A stretch of 64,000 bases of DNA from JAAURB01 sp049647265 (GCA_049647265.1 JBARXJ010000019.1:16229-80228); one strand, 5' to 3'. Positions 16,946 to 26,411 are shown, counted from the stretch's first letter. Program-made: numbers and translations. Notes: generated by a model not told the origin, from the sequence alone.

Positions 16946-19789
16946 TTAGTCTGAAGGGGTATGGGGCTGCAGCGATCGCATAAATCGTTGAAGTTGCCGA
17001 CTTTCCAATTCTAAAACTCGTCGGGCAAAATCAGGATCGTGATCGAGTAAATTGTCAAAAGCATCGACAGAAATAGCCAAGATTCGGGTGTTTTCGCTAT
17101 CTGCAATGATCGTATTTTCTGAGTTGCTATGGGCTAAAACCTCCAATTCATCGAGCGTTTGTCCGGGATGAAGCTGTTCTATCCGAACTCCAGATTCCGT
17201 TTGATAGTGAATATTGGCATCGCCTTCAATCAACAGCAACAACTCCCGACAGGTATCTCCAGCTTCTGTGATCGTCTCTCCTGCGCTGTAGGTTCTCACC
17301 TCTGCCCGTTCAGCCAGGGAAATGAGCGTTTCACTCCGCATCCGGTGGAAGAAGTCGCTATTAAACAAATAAACCAATTTCTCTAGCGTCGGAAATTCGG
17401 TTAGTGGTGGGTTTGCTATGGATGTCGAGGACAAAGAGAGTAGCCGATCAATTGTGTCTAGAACAAGATGGGAATTGAACTGATGACGACGATTTCGAGC
17501 GATCGCTGCCGCCTGTTCTGCGTCCAATTGAGCAATAATATAAAGCGCTGCCGCCTGAACCATCGGATTTTGATCCTGAAGTAAAACTTCTAAATGCCCC
17601 ATAATAGCCTCAGTCGATAATTCTAGCGGACTGGAAACAGGTGTTTCTCCAGGCTGGGTCAAACATTGCAGGATTGCTGGCGGTAGTCGATCGCTCCAAT
17701 CTTCTGGGTCAAAAAGCTCGCTGAAAACGGCAGGTGAAGCCTGTTGTAAGGACTGTGCTAGGGGTAAGGCTGCTGGATCAGACTGAAGCAGTTCCAGGGT
17801 TTCTAGAACTGAGCGCACGATTAATTCTTGTTTGTGACTAATGTTTTCCTGTAGTAAGGTCAATACCGCTTTGTGCTCATGCAGTGTCGGTTGATTGAGA
17901 GCGCGATAACAGTCAGTCAACTGGGGTAGTTGTGCCAGAAGAAACTCTGCTTTTTTGATACTGTTGGCATTGCCCGAAAATCCCCTCAGAATCCACTCTT
18001 CTTCTTGGGGAGTAATGGAATATTGGCGACGTAGAGAACGAACAGCGTCTGAATCTTGAAATGCTGATTGCTCAAATTCGCTGCGCTCGGGTGGTTGGCG
18101 TTGCAGCAGCATCAACCGCTCTAGTGATTTACGGTAACCGCTCAAGCGAATCTGATTTTCTAAGCTGCGTTTGCGATCTGGACTCAGCAACTGCGGATCT
18201 TCAATTCCCAACTCCTCCAATACAATGCGGTGCTCGTCATCTGTAATGCCTAGCTCGGATCGCATTTGTTGCAAAACTTCCAGACTACTGGAGTAGTTCA
18301 CATAGCCTTCTTCGAGTGCTTCTCGTACAACTCCTTTGTATGCTTGGTGTCGTTTTTCACGGGTAAAACCAGGAAGCACTTTGGCTAACACATACACTTC
18401 ATGGGTGTTGAGATCCCTCAGTGTCCGTCCGTCCAAAAACTGTGCAGCATTAAGCTGTAATTTCTCTAGCTGCTTACGGAATCGATTAGCGAGTTTTTCA
18501 CGAGAATAGAGATCGCCACTGCGCCGCCAAGTTTTATAAAGCCAGAGGGTACTCAGCGCCACTAAACCCAGATCGTAGAGGTATTGTACTGACACAGGCA
18601 GAAGCAGTACTAGAGGGCGACCCCCGAAGATAAAGAAAATATTGAAGATCCCAAAGGTACACAGGGTAAAGATGCGATGGCGAATTGTCTCGCTCGATAG
18701 ATGGGGTTGATGTTTCTGACTGTAGGCTTTGGCGCGTTTCTCGATCCACCGTCCGCCCCAATAACTGATGGCTGTACATATACCCAGCACCAGGGGCACT
18801 GCAACCAATTTGGGAATATTGATAGCCTGCCCAAACAGGTAAAGTCCTGGGTCAAACAGCGAAGCCAGTTGATCGCTTTGCCTTGCCCACGCCCCAGAAA
18901 AGTAATAGTTCCAGTTCCCTGCATACAGGTAGTAATAGCCAAAGTAGCCAATCGCTAAACCGACGTAGCCGTAGCGCAAAAATGAGGTTTCTGGTTTGTT
19001 TAGGCTGTCCCAATAGGTACGTTCAGCATCAATGTCGATGCAAGGATTTTGACAGGCAACACAAGCACTTTGCTCTTTCCCATCCGGTAGGGCCACGCGG
19101 CACATCGATTGCGTGATCAGTTGTTCGCTTGTGTGGGCTTTGCTGCTCAATAAGCCCCCCGGTTCACTGTAGATGCTTTGCACAGGAGCCATCGGACAGA
19201 AGTACTGACACCAGGACTTGCCGCTGTACCAGTAGCCCACTGCAATAGCTGCTGCCACGGTCAACAGTAGCCAACCCGCCAGCACGAGGCGATCGGCGTT
19301 GAAGAACAGAATGCGTCCACACAATCCGGCAAACAACCAGGCAAATTGCACATAGGGATAGTTTCGACCTAGCCATGAATTCGGCTCAACTTTTGCCAAT
19401 TCGTAGCGGACTTTACCTGTCTTTTTGTTCTCTCGCTTGAATTGTCGTTGCCGTCCCAAAGCACGGGGAATCTGAGATAAAAAAGAGAGTGGACAAATCC
19501 GTCGCCATAGCTCATGGCCAAATACTAGCAAAATAAAGATGGCAGATGGCACAATGGCTCCCCAGAAGAGGGTTGTTCCTAACGGATAAGGTTGCTCGGA
19601 TAAGCATTTTCCCTGCACTTGGATACAGGTATCAGACAGCCGCAGTGGACTCCAGGGATGATCGGAGGTGGTTAGTGCGGATGTCCATGGGTCATAAAAC
19701 AGGGAGGCGACGATCAAGAGCCAACCGACGGTCAATATCCAGCGAATCCAGTGCATTCGCCGCTCTGGCAGTTGTGTGAACATAGACAA
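16946..19789 (-). CDS. Membrane 4Fe-4S (NapH/NosR-like) protein fused to a cyclic-nucleotide-binding domain
   Basis: This 947-residue protein starts with several TM helices and polyferredoxin-type cysteine motifs: C99 in RRICPLSFLSQ, C194/C198 in WCQYFCPMAPVQ, and C243/C246/C250 in CVACQNPC. More TM helices run to about residue 430. A long soluble helical region with HEAT-like or armadillo-like pieces follows. Residues about 800-930 form a cNMP-binding (Crp-like) domain: TYSAGETITEAGDTCRELLL and IEGDANIHYQ. The N-terminal half resembles NapH/NosR electron-transfer proteins. The fusion suggests a membrane redox step gated by a cyclic nucleotide or by protein contact, which is inference. The gene is visibly richer in GC than its neighbours. 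A diacylglycerol kinase gene follows by 6 bp. Confidence 0.82.
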   Translation of the reverse strand: MSMFTQLPERRMHWIRWILTVGWLLIVASLFYDPWTSALTTSDHPWSPLRLSDTCIQVQGKCLSEQPYPLGTTLFWGAIVPSAIFILLVFGHELWRRICPLSFLSQIPRALGRQRQFKRENKKTGKVRYELAKVEPNSWLGRNYPYVQFAWLFAGLCGRILFFNADRLVLAGWLLLTVAAAIAVGYWYSGKSWCQYFCPMAPVQSIYSEPGGLLSSKAHTSEQLITQSMCRVALPDGKEQSACVACQNPCIDIDAERTYWDSLNKPETSFLRYGYVGLAIGYFGYYYLYAGNWNYYFSGAWARQSDQLASLFDPGLYLFGQAINIPKLVAVPLVLGICTAISYWGGRWIEKRAKAYSQKHQPHLSSETIRHRIFTLCTFGIFNIFFIFGGRPLVLLLPVSVQYLYDLGLVALSTLWLYKTWRRSGDLYSREKLANRFRKQLEKLQLNAAQFLDGRTLRDLNTHEVYVLAKVLPGFTREKRHQAYKGVVREALEEGYVNYSSSLEVLQQMRSELGITDDEHRIVLEELGIEDPQLLSPDRKRSLENQIRLSGYRKSLERLMLLQRQPPERSEFEQSAFQDSDAVRSLRRQYSITPQEEEWILRGFSGNANSIKKAEFLLAQLPQLTDCYRALNQPTLHEHKAVLTLLQENISHKQELIVRSVLETLELLQSDPAALPLAQSLQQASPAVFSELFDPEDWSDRLPPAILQCLTQPGETPVSSPLELSTEAIMGHLEVLLQDQNPMVQAAALYIIAQLDAEQAAAIARNRRHQFNSHLVLDTIDRLLSLSSTSIANPPLTEFPTLEKLVYLFNSDFFHRMRSETLISLAERAEVRTYSAGETITEAGDTCRELLLLIEGDANIHYQTESGVRIEQLHPGQTLDELEVLAHSNSENTIIADSENTRILAISVDAFDNLLDHDPDFARRVLELESRQLQRFMRSLQPHTPSD

Positions 19790-19987
19790 ACCCTAGCTTT
19801 TTTTTGGTTTTAATCAATTGTACGCCGAAGATTATCCGGTTCTGTCATTGACTTTTTCTCAGCATGGGAATTGAATTTCTAAGCACTCCATAATATCCTG
19901 AACTGAGAGGTTCAAAAAATGATGACGCAATAGAACCGCTTGTTCTCTCGTTTTGTACTCCCAAGCCATTTCATGTATCAAGTTATT

Positions 19988-20009
19988 ATTCAATTTTTAG
20001 TCTAAATTC
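19988..20009 (+). repeat. 22-bp direct repeat, right copy
   Basis: Identical over 22 bases to 16008-16029. It begins 5 bp from the stop of the EVE-domain gene. The two copies bound the GC-richer block. Confidence 0.8.
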
Positions 20010-20013
20010 TAAT

Positions 20014-20469
20014 TTATTTTTGTCCGAGGGTGATAATTTGTTGGGCGACTGTCTCTGGTACAGGCATCACAGATAAACGGTTTCCGCGACGTACCAATAG
20101 TAAATCATCTGGGGTAAATTGCTGCTTTAGTTGAGCCAGGGTAATATAATTATTAAATTCTTCGATAAACTCAACTCGTACGGTTTGCCATCGCGGCGTT
20201 TGTGGGGTTGATTTAGGATCAAAGTATTTGCTATTGGGATCGAATTGAGTTGGATCTGCAATATCAGATTCTATTACTTTTACGAGTCCTGCAATACCGG
20301 GATATTTTGTATTAGAATGATAAAAGAAGGCAAGATCCCCGCGAGTCATTCGCCGTAAAAAATTCCGGGCTTGATAATTACGCACGCCATCCCATATACA
20401 GATTTGTTCTTGTTTCATTTCTTCAAGACTGTAGACACTGGGTTCAGACTTGATTAACCAGTAATTCAT
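20014..20469 (-). CDS. EVE domain-containing protein
   Basis: I place the start at the ATG at 20469 (MNYWLIKSEPSVYS), giving 151 residues. The frame extends 23 codons upstream, but the extra residues are basic and unlike the family. EVE signatures are clear: YWLIKSEPS, WDGVRNYQARNFLRRM, GDLAFFYHSN, PGIAGLVKV and the closing LLLVRRGNRLSVMPV. EVE domains bind modified bases in nucleic acids and are related to YTH and PUA domains; in bacteria they appear alone or in restriction systems. This one is a stand-alone domain, common in cyanobacteria and proteobacteria. No restriction partner is adjacent. Confidence 0.93.
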   Translation of the reverse strand: MNYWLIKSEPSVYSLEEMKQEQICIWDGVRNYQARNFLRRMTRGDLAFFYHSNTKYPGIAGLVKVIESDIADPTQFDPNSKYFDPKSTPQTPRWQTVRVEFIEEFNNYITLAQLKQQFTPDDLLLVRRGNRLSVMPVPETVAQQIITLGQK

Positions 20470-20850
20470 TACTTTATAGATATATTTATAAACTTTTTTA
20501 ATTAAATTAGTGAAATTCAGGGAGGTGATTGCTACCATCAGTTTTTATACTGAAGCCTCCAAGCCTTGACGTATCCTATATTTTAATTGAGACTCGTCTG
20601 ATTTGTCAATATAAATCCACCTTAATAAATCATTATTACCTTTGCTTAAAAAATACTCTGAAAGAATAAAAATATTGCTGTTTTAGATTTTCATTTATTC
20701 TAATCGCTTAAAATCTATTCTTATGGGTCGTAAAGTTGATCGATATCGTTTAAAAATAGAGAAAGTAAATTGATTAACAGTTGGTGCGCTTTTCACTAAT
20801 TATTCATTCTTTTTGTAGCGAGTATAGCCGTCAAATAGACAACTGACCAC
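20470..20850. other. Intergenic region, 381 bp
   Basis: An AT-rich spacer upstream of the EVE gene and downstream of the dihydroorotase homologue. I see no gene or repeat that I can support. Confidence 0.5.
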
Positions 20851-22155
20851 TTAAAATTGAGAACTACACCAAGTTTTAATAACACGACCCGTTAATTTTT
20901 GCTTCAGCCAAGGAGTATTGGCTGCTATAGATTGAAGCTGAGAAGATTCTACTTGCCAGGGCTGTTGAGGGTTAAATAATGTCAATTCTGCGGGTTGATT
21001 TTCTGTAATTTTATTCAATTTTTTACCGATACATAAAGCCGGATTTAAGCTTAACTTTTGCCATAATTCTAATGCTGACCATTCTCCTGATTCTACAAAG
21101 TTTTGCCATAATAAAGGTAGTGCTAATTCTAAACCGATAACTCCTGGGGGAGTATCAGCAAAAGCGACTGTTTTTTCCTCATAAGTATAGGGCGTATGAT
21201 CGACCGCGATCGCATCAATGACACCTGTTTTAAGACCTTGAATTAATGCTGCTTGATCTGTCGGGTTACCGAGAGGTGGATCGAGATTTAAATTAGGATC
21301 GTAGGGTAAAATAGAAATATTATCAGATGAATTGCCGCTAATTGCTGTTGTATTCAATAATAAATGCATCCAGGTTGTACTAGCGGTAATCGGTAAATTC
21401 CGTGACTTTGCCTGTTGAATTAGTTCTACACTTCTTGCTGTAGAAACCCGCATTATATGAACAGGGGTTTGAATTTCTGCAACTAATTCTAAGACTGTTG
21501 CTAGGGCAGCAGTTTCTGCATAAACAGGGATGCCTAGTAAACCACTATAAATGGATTCATTACCTTCTCGCATTACCCCATCCATAGATAAAGCGCGATC
21601 GCAACAATACAAAGCAATTGGTAAATTGAGAGGTTTTATATATTCTAATAAACGCCGTAACAGAACAATATCTTGAATGGGTTGACCATCGCTAAATCCG
21701 ACAATATTTGTATGAGATAATTCGGCTAACTCTGTCATCTGTTTCCCGGCTATATTTTGAGTTAATGCCCCCCAAAAATAAAGCTGAGGATTGTTAGTTA
21801 AAATTGAGCGATATTTCTGTTGTAATAAACTTAAAGTTGCAGGATTATCAACAGTCGGTAAGGTATCTGGTAATATAGCAATTCGGGTAAATCCTCCGGC
21901 TAAACCTGCTTGCATCAGTGAGAAGAGGGTTTCTCGATCTTCAAATCCTGGTTCCCCTGAATGACTATATAGATCAACTAATCCTGAACCTAAAATCATC
22001 CCCTCACAATTCAGGATTTTGACTGTATCTAAGTTCGTAACAATTGTAGGTTTAATCTGTTGAATGATTCCATCTACAATTAAAACATCAGCCTGTCGAT
22101 CAGTATTAGCAACAGGGTCAATAATTCGGACTTTTTTTAATAGTTCGCCACTCAT
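20851..22155 (-). CDS. Dihydroorotase homologue lacking metal-binding residues (probable pseudoenzyme)
   Basis: This 434-residue protein aligns by eye with PyrC-type dihydroorotases over its length, but the metal ligands are replaced. The usual DLHVHLREPG is DLYSHSGEPG (Y63, H65); the HAED region reads YCCD (Y183); the HVST motif reads HIMRVST (R236); TPHHL reads TWMHL. The late DAIAVDHTPY motif is retained. Active dihydroorotase cyclises carbamoyl-aspartate in pyrimidine synthesis. This copy cannot bind the bimetal site as known enzymes do. Family precedent is the inactive PyrC' subunit that supports aspartate transcarbamoylase in Pseudomonas. A true pyrC should exist elsewhere. No pyrimidine gene is adjacent. 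Confidence 0.85.
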   Translation of the reverse strand: MSGELLKKVRIIDPVANTDRQADVLIVDGIIQQIKPTIVTNLDTVKILNCEGMILGSGLVDLYSHSGEPGFEDRETLFSLMQAGLAGGFTRIAILPDTLPTVDNPATLSLLQQKYRSILTNNPQLYFWGALTQNIAGKQMTELAELSHTNIVGFSDGQPIQDIVLLRRLLEYIKPLNLPIALYCCDRALSMDGVMREGNESIYSGLLGIPVYAETAALATVLELVAEIQTPVHIMRVSTARSVELIQQAKSRNLPITASTTWMHLLLNTTAISGNSSDNISILPYDPNLNLDPPLGNPTDQAALIQGLKTGVIDAIAVDHTPYTYEEKTVAFADTPPGVIGLELALPLLWQNFVESGEWSALELWQKLSLNPALCIGKKLNKITENQPAELTLFNPQQPWQVESSQLQSIAANTPWLKQKLTGRVIKTWCSSQF

Positions 22156-22287
22156 TATTTAAATAGGGAATAGTTATTCGTTATTCGTCATCGGTCATTG
22201 GAGTAGAGAGAACAGGGGTTAAACTGTTAGGCTGATAAATAACCAACAAATAATTCATAACAAATGACTAATAACCCATGACAAATT

Positions 22288-23649
22288 CTATAATGCACCA
22301 GCAGCGGTTTGATCAAGAATATTACCACCAGAAAGATGACTCGTAATATTACACGCTTGCAAAACAGGCGGTGCATCTATCCCTTGAGGATAATCAATCA
22401 CAGTGACTGCGCCATTGCCTTGTTTAAAGTTCCAAAAGTGTTCTGGAGACAAGCCAAACAGTTGACAAAGAATTGCTTTATTCACCGCATCATGAGCTAC
22501 CACTAAGACAGTGACAGATTGTTTACTATAAGATTGAACAATTTTTTTCCAAGCAGTTGTGACCCGACTCCAAACCTGTTCTAAGTTTTCTCCTTCCGGC
22601 ATTTGTACGGCTTCAGGTTCTGTTTTCCACTGGTTTAAAAGTCCTGGATAGGATTGTTCAATTTCTGGTTCATACTGACCTTCCCACAGTCCATGACTAA
22701 TTTCTTTAAACTCATCTTCTAACTGTAATTCTAGGTTTTGATGATATTTCAAGATTAATTCTGCGGTTTCTTTTGGGCGCGACATTGGGCTTGTAACAGC
22801 AAAATCCATTTGAACCTCTTTTAAAAATTCAGCCGCTTTACTGCCTTGCTTTTTACCATTATCATTGAGTGGAATATCAATTTGACCTTGAAATTGTCCG
22901 TTACGATTCCACTCCGTTTCTCCATGTCTAACTAACAATAATCGGGGGCCTTGATGAGCGGGACGAGGTTTAGGAAATTGAACACCCATATGAGTGGTCA
23001 CGTTCATAGATTCTAACTGAACTGAAGCAGGTTTCGGCAATTCTCCCGGTGTAACGCCCGAGAAATTTAATACACTAATGCCACAATTTGACTGTTGAAT
23101 CGATTGATAATATTGTGGCTCAATTCCCAATGCCGTCGCAATTAAACAACGATTAATCCCATTGTGTGCTACGATTAAAACTGTTTGATTTTGATGACGA
23201 GCCAGCAAGTCTTGCCAAAGTTGTTTGGCTTGTTCAAATAATGCTAAAACTGGAAAATGTTGGCGATCGCCATTCTCATCAGAAATCGTCATAAAAAATT
23301 CCTGGGGACGTTCTTGCCAAACGCGATAATCTGCGGCAAACTGTTCAATGACAGCCTCACGTTCCATCCCCGCCCATAAGGGTAAATCAATTTCTAGGAG
23401 TTGTTCTGTGGGTTGCAATTGAGGAGGATTGTCAAACTGTGACAAGATTAATTCTGCTGTCTGTTTTGCCCGTTGTAGCGGACTACAATAAACCGCGTTA
23501 AACGAGATTTCCCGTAAAGTTTGACCAACGGTTTCTGCATCTTTACAGCCAATTTCAGTCAGAATAGAACGATCTAAACGACCTTGAATACGACGTTGAG
23601 CATTATAGTTACTCTGACCATGACGAACAAGAATTACACGGGTGGTCAT
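22288..23649 (-). CDS. Tandem-domain histidine phosphatase (phosphoglycerate mutase-like)
   Basis: This 453-residue protein holds two complete histidine phosphatase domains. Domain 1 starts VILVRHGQSNYNAQRRIQGR and has YCSPLQRAKQTAEL and VLIVAHNGINR. Domain 2 starts about residue 235 with LLLVRHGETEWNRNGQFQGQ and has TSPMSRPKETAEL and VLVVAHDAVNK. Both RHG motifs with catalytic His and both late His residues are intact. The family includes phosphoglycerate mutases, CobC and cyanobacterial phosphoserine phosphatases of the PspA type; substrate choice is not readable. It is commonly annotated as phosphoglycerate mutase in cyanobacteria. It appears monocistronic, upstream of an unrelated divergent gene. 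Confidence 0.9.
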   Translation of the reverse strand: MTTRVILVRHGQSNYNAQRRIQGRLDRSILTEIGCKDAETVGQTLREISFNAVYCSPLQRAKQTAELILSQFDNPPQLQPTEQLLEIDLPLWAGMEREAVIEQFAADYRVWQERPQEFFMTISDENGDRQHFPVLALFEQAKQLWQDLLARHQNQTVLIVAHNGINRCLIATALGIEPQYYQSIQQSNCGISVLNFSGVTPGELPKPASVQLESMNVTTHMGVQFPKPRPAHQGPRLLLVRHGETEWNRNGQFQGQIDIPLNDNGKKQGSKAAEFLKEVQMDFAVTSPMSRPKETAELILKYHQNLELQLEDEFKEISHGLWEGQYEPEIEQSYPGLLNQWKTEPEAVQMPEGENLEQVWSRVTTAWKKIVQSYSKQSVTVLVVAHDAVNKAILCQLFGLSPEHFWNFKQGNGAVTVIDYPQGIDAPPVLQACNITSHLSGGNILDQTAAGAL

Positions 23650-23891
23650 TTTCTATATAAGTTAGGTTTAAGCTGATGCTAGCAACAAGCCAGATGCATT
23701 GTACCGTGTTTTGGTAATTTGTAAACCACCCAATAGCTGAGTTTACCATTTTGTGTGAGTGTAGCCCGCGCGTACTCGTTGTGGGGTAGTAACAAGCGCT
23801 GTACAACAGAAGATCAATTAAAGATAATTCAATCTCAATCGCTGTAATGGTAAAATCAAGCTATTATACAGATTAAAAGTTTAGTTATATT

Positions 23892-24197
23892 ATGTCAACT
23901 CATGCTGAAACGACGGATCAAAATAGTTTAGGTGCAGATGCAGTAGATAGCGCGATCGCATCGGGTTTGGATCTAGATGGCACCCCCATTCCGCCCGCTA
24001 AACTTACACTTTATCATGAGGTGATGGGATTAGAAGCCGGACGACAACGAAGTGGTGTCAGCAATACAATGCGATCGCGAATTGTGCGGATCGGCGCAAA
24101 GCATATCCCCCAAGCTGAACTGAATCAAATGTTACTCGATGCAGATTTTGCCCCCCTGAAAGAGAAAGAAATTGCATTTTATTATGGCAATAAATAA
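23892..24197 (+). CDS. Conserved-looking small cyanobacterial protein of unknown function
   Basis: This 101-residue protein starts MSTHAETTDQNSLGADAVDS, with a disordered N-terminal third, then a compact conserved-looking part: PPAKLTLYHEVMGLEAGRQR, SRIVRIGAKHIPQ and a C-terminal EIAFYYGNK. The composition and length fit small soluble proteins restricted to cyanobacteria, but I cannot assign a family. It has its own upstream region and lies divergent to the histidine phosphatase gene. No signal peptide or membrane segment is visible. Confidence 0.8.
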   Translation: MSTHAETTDQNSLGADAVDSAIASGLDLDGTPIPPAKLTLYHEVMGLEAGRQRSGVSNTMRSRIVRIGAKHIPQAELNQMLLDADFAPLKEKEIAFYYGNK

Positions 24198-24590
24198 AGA
24201 TTGAATGGATTCAGACAATGAGATTTAACTCATAGAATAGTTATTTGAAGAATGTCTATTCTGCTGTTATTTCCCAATGATGATATGTTGCTCTGGTGGG
24301 TTGAGTCAGGCGGCTATAAGAGTAGTAAACGGCTATTTCTTGATTTTGGCTGTAACTCACCTGATTGAATTTTGAGCTAATCTCTATTTTGGCTCTGAAT
24401 TGAATGATAGTAAAATCATAAATTTTGAATCTGAGTCTCCAATTCGACTGGATATCACCACTCAATTTTTGCTAAAATAAAGCTAAAAATAAATCTTATA
24501 ATTGATACAGTACTTTTGTGTCCTCAACTGAGTTTTTACTGCGATACAAAGTGTACTTTTTGACAAAATTGATTAAAATTATCGATATTT
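24198..24590. other. Intergenic region, 393 bp
   Basis: A spacer upstream of the GST gene. A 69-residue minus-strand frame (24256-24465) lacks features that would support it. I see nothing else. Confidence 0.5.
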
Positions 24591-25805
24591 ATGACATCTA
24601 CAACAACCCGAACAAATCCTCTGAGTTGGTCAGAATTAGAAGCATTAACTGACTTTCAAATTGACCCGATTAACGGCCCGACAAATGCTCAATCTCGCTT
24701 ACGTTTGTTTGGTCATGATGAATCTGATATTCGAGTGACTCTTTATCGCGATAATCATGCTTGGTGTCCCTACTGCCAAAAAGTATGGCTGTGGTTAGAG
24801 GAAAAACAAATTCCTTATCGCATCGAAAAAGTAACGATGTTTTGTTACGGCAAAAAAGAAAGTTGGTATAAACGCAAAGTGCCATCTGGGATGTTACCCG
24901 CCTTAGAATTAGACGGCCGCATCATTACCGAAAGTGATGATATATTGATGGCTTTAGAACAGGTTTACGGCCCTTTATTTAAGGGAATGAACGATCCGCA
25001 GGTGATTCCTCTCCGACAACTCGAACGACTGTTATTTCGGGCTTGGTGTTCCTGGTTATGTTATCCCACGCGATCGCAAAAACAAGACCAATATAGCCAA
25101 GAACAATTTATTCAGGTGATGGCAAAGGTAGAAGAGGCTTTAGCCAGTACAACTAGCCCCTATTTCCTGGAAGAATTTTCTACGGTAGATGTGATTTTTA
25201 CGCCTTATGTTGAACGGATGAATGCCAGTTTGTACTATTACAAAGGGTATTCCATGAGAGAAGAAAATCCCCGTTTTAGCGCCTGGTTTGACGCGATGGA
25301 AAGCCGTTCAACTTATCGAGGCACTCAAAGCGATTTCCACACCCATGTGCATGACTTACCGCCGCAAATGGGGGGATGCTACCCAAATGATCGCCCACAA
25401 ACTAAGACAAATCAAACACAAGTTGATCGAGGTCCCTGGATGGAGTTACCCGATGTTAAATATTCAGAACCCGAAACTTCTCGTACTGAAGCGTTGCAAC
25501 GGGTGATTAAACATCGCAATAATATCATTAAAGTTAATCCGGCTCAAGAGCAATTATTTGATCAAGCGCTACGCTGTGCTTTAACTTATCTGATCACAGG
25601 GGAAACCTGTCAACCGCCAACGGGATCGGATAGTGGGTTACGGTATTTACGCGATCGGATTAATGTGCCGCGAGATATGTCGATTTATGCAGCCAAACGA
25701 CTGCGGCAAGCTTTAGAAGACACTGCGGCTTTGGTCGGCGATCGCCAAGGGTCACCCATTCAACTACAACACCGACGGGATCAAGATCCGCTTAATTTTG
25801 CATAA
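24591..25805 (+). CDS. Glutathione S-transferase family protein
   Basis: This 404-residue protein has a thioredoxin-fold N domain with the redox motif C59-P-Y-C62 in NHAWCPYCQKVWLWLEE, the cis-Pro region KVPSGMLPALELDGRIITES, and a helical GST C domain to about residue 240. A further 160 residues follow (HTHVHDLPPQMGGCYPND and on), which is unusual for a simple GST and is seen in a cyanobacterial/plant group. The CPYC motif suggests glutaredoxin- or Omega-type chemistry rather than classic conjugation (inference). A well-spaced DUF6653-type gene with a strong ribosome site follows 30 bp later, so both may be co-transcribed. Confidence 0.9.
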   Translation: MTSTTTRTNPLSWSELEALTDFQIDPINGPTNAQSRLRLFGHDESDIRVTLYRDNHAWCPYCQKVWLWLEEKQIPYRIEKVTMFCYGKKESWYKRKVPSGMLPALELDGRIITESDDILMALEQVYGPLFKGMNDPQVIPLRQLERLLFRAWCSWLCYPTRSQKQDQYSQEQFIQVMAKVEEALASTTSPYFLEEFSTVDVIFTPYVERMNASLYYYKGYSMREENPRFSAWFDAMESRSTYRGTQSDFHTHVHDLPPQMGGCYPNDRPQTKTNQTQVDRGPWMELPDVKYSEPETSRTEALQRVIKHRNNIIKVNPAQEQLFDQALRCALTYLITGETCQPPTGSDSGLRYLRDRINVPRDMSIYAAKRLRQALEDTAALVGDRQGSPIQLQHRRDQDPLNFA

Positions 25806-25835
25806 AAATTCATAGACAAAGGAGGTTGGAGTGTA

Positions 25836-26345
25836 ATGGCTTATAAAATTGCAGCATCCCTGATGAGTATGACAGATCAAGTCTGGATGCGTCACGCCAA
25901 CCCCTGGAGTGGATGGACTCGAGTTGCCACATTTCCTTTTTGGTTTATTGCCATTTGGAGTTGGGTTTGGATCGGATGGAAAGCGCTCATTCCGATTGCT
26001 CTTTTGGCGATTTGGACATGGCTAAATCCACGGGTATTTCCTGTTTATAAAGATGACCATTCATGGATTACTCGTGGAGTCTTAGGTGAGCGTATATTTC
26101 TCAACCGAGACAATATTCCTATTCCGCCTCATCAGGTGGCTACGGCTAATTTATTAACTGCACTAGCTGGCGTTTTTTTATTAGCTGCAATCGTTGGTTT
26201 TGTCATAAAAAACTTTTGGTTAGCACTGGGAGGCTGGCTACTGTGTATCACATTTAAATTGTGGTTTGTAGATCGAATGACGTGGATTTATGACATCATG
26301 AAAGATGCTACACCCGAATATCAAAGCTGGCAGAAGATTAATTAG
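25836..26345 (+). CDS. DUF6653-like membrane protein
   Basis: This 169-residue protein begins MAYKIAASLMSMTDQVWMRH and shows the pattern WMRHANPWSGWTRVATFP followed by four hydrophobic segments (WFIAIWSWVWIGW, IPIALLAIWTW, LLTALAGVFLLAAIVGFV, LALGGWLLCITF). It ends with WFVDRMTWIYDIM, which I associate with DUF6653. It has a strong AGGAGG ribosome site. The function is unknown. It lies 30 bp after the GST gene in the same direction. Confidence 0.78.
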   Translation: MAYKIAASLMSMTDQVWMRHANPWSGWTRVATFPFWFIAIWSWVWIGWKALIPIALLAIWTWLNPRVFPVYKDDHSWITRGVLGERIFLNRDNIPIPPHQVATANLLTALAGVFLLAAIVGFVIKNFWLALGGWLLCITFKLWFVDRMTWIYDIMKDATPEYQSWQKIN

Positions 26346-26411
26346 AATATGTAACATTTTAGAAGACAATTTCCCTCTCCATTAAAAAAAAGTCCCTTTG
26401 AGAGACAATTT

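Noticed and set aside
19861..19970. Short minus-strand frame MAWEYKTREQAVLLRHHFLN next to the right 22-bp repeat
   Set aside because: Only 36 codons and no known family; could be a transposon scrap but cannot be supported.
24256..24465. 69-residue minus-strand frame between the small cyanobacterial gene and the GST gene
   Set aside because: No motif or ribosome site; likely chance.
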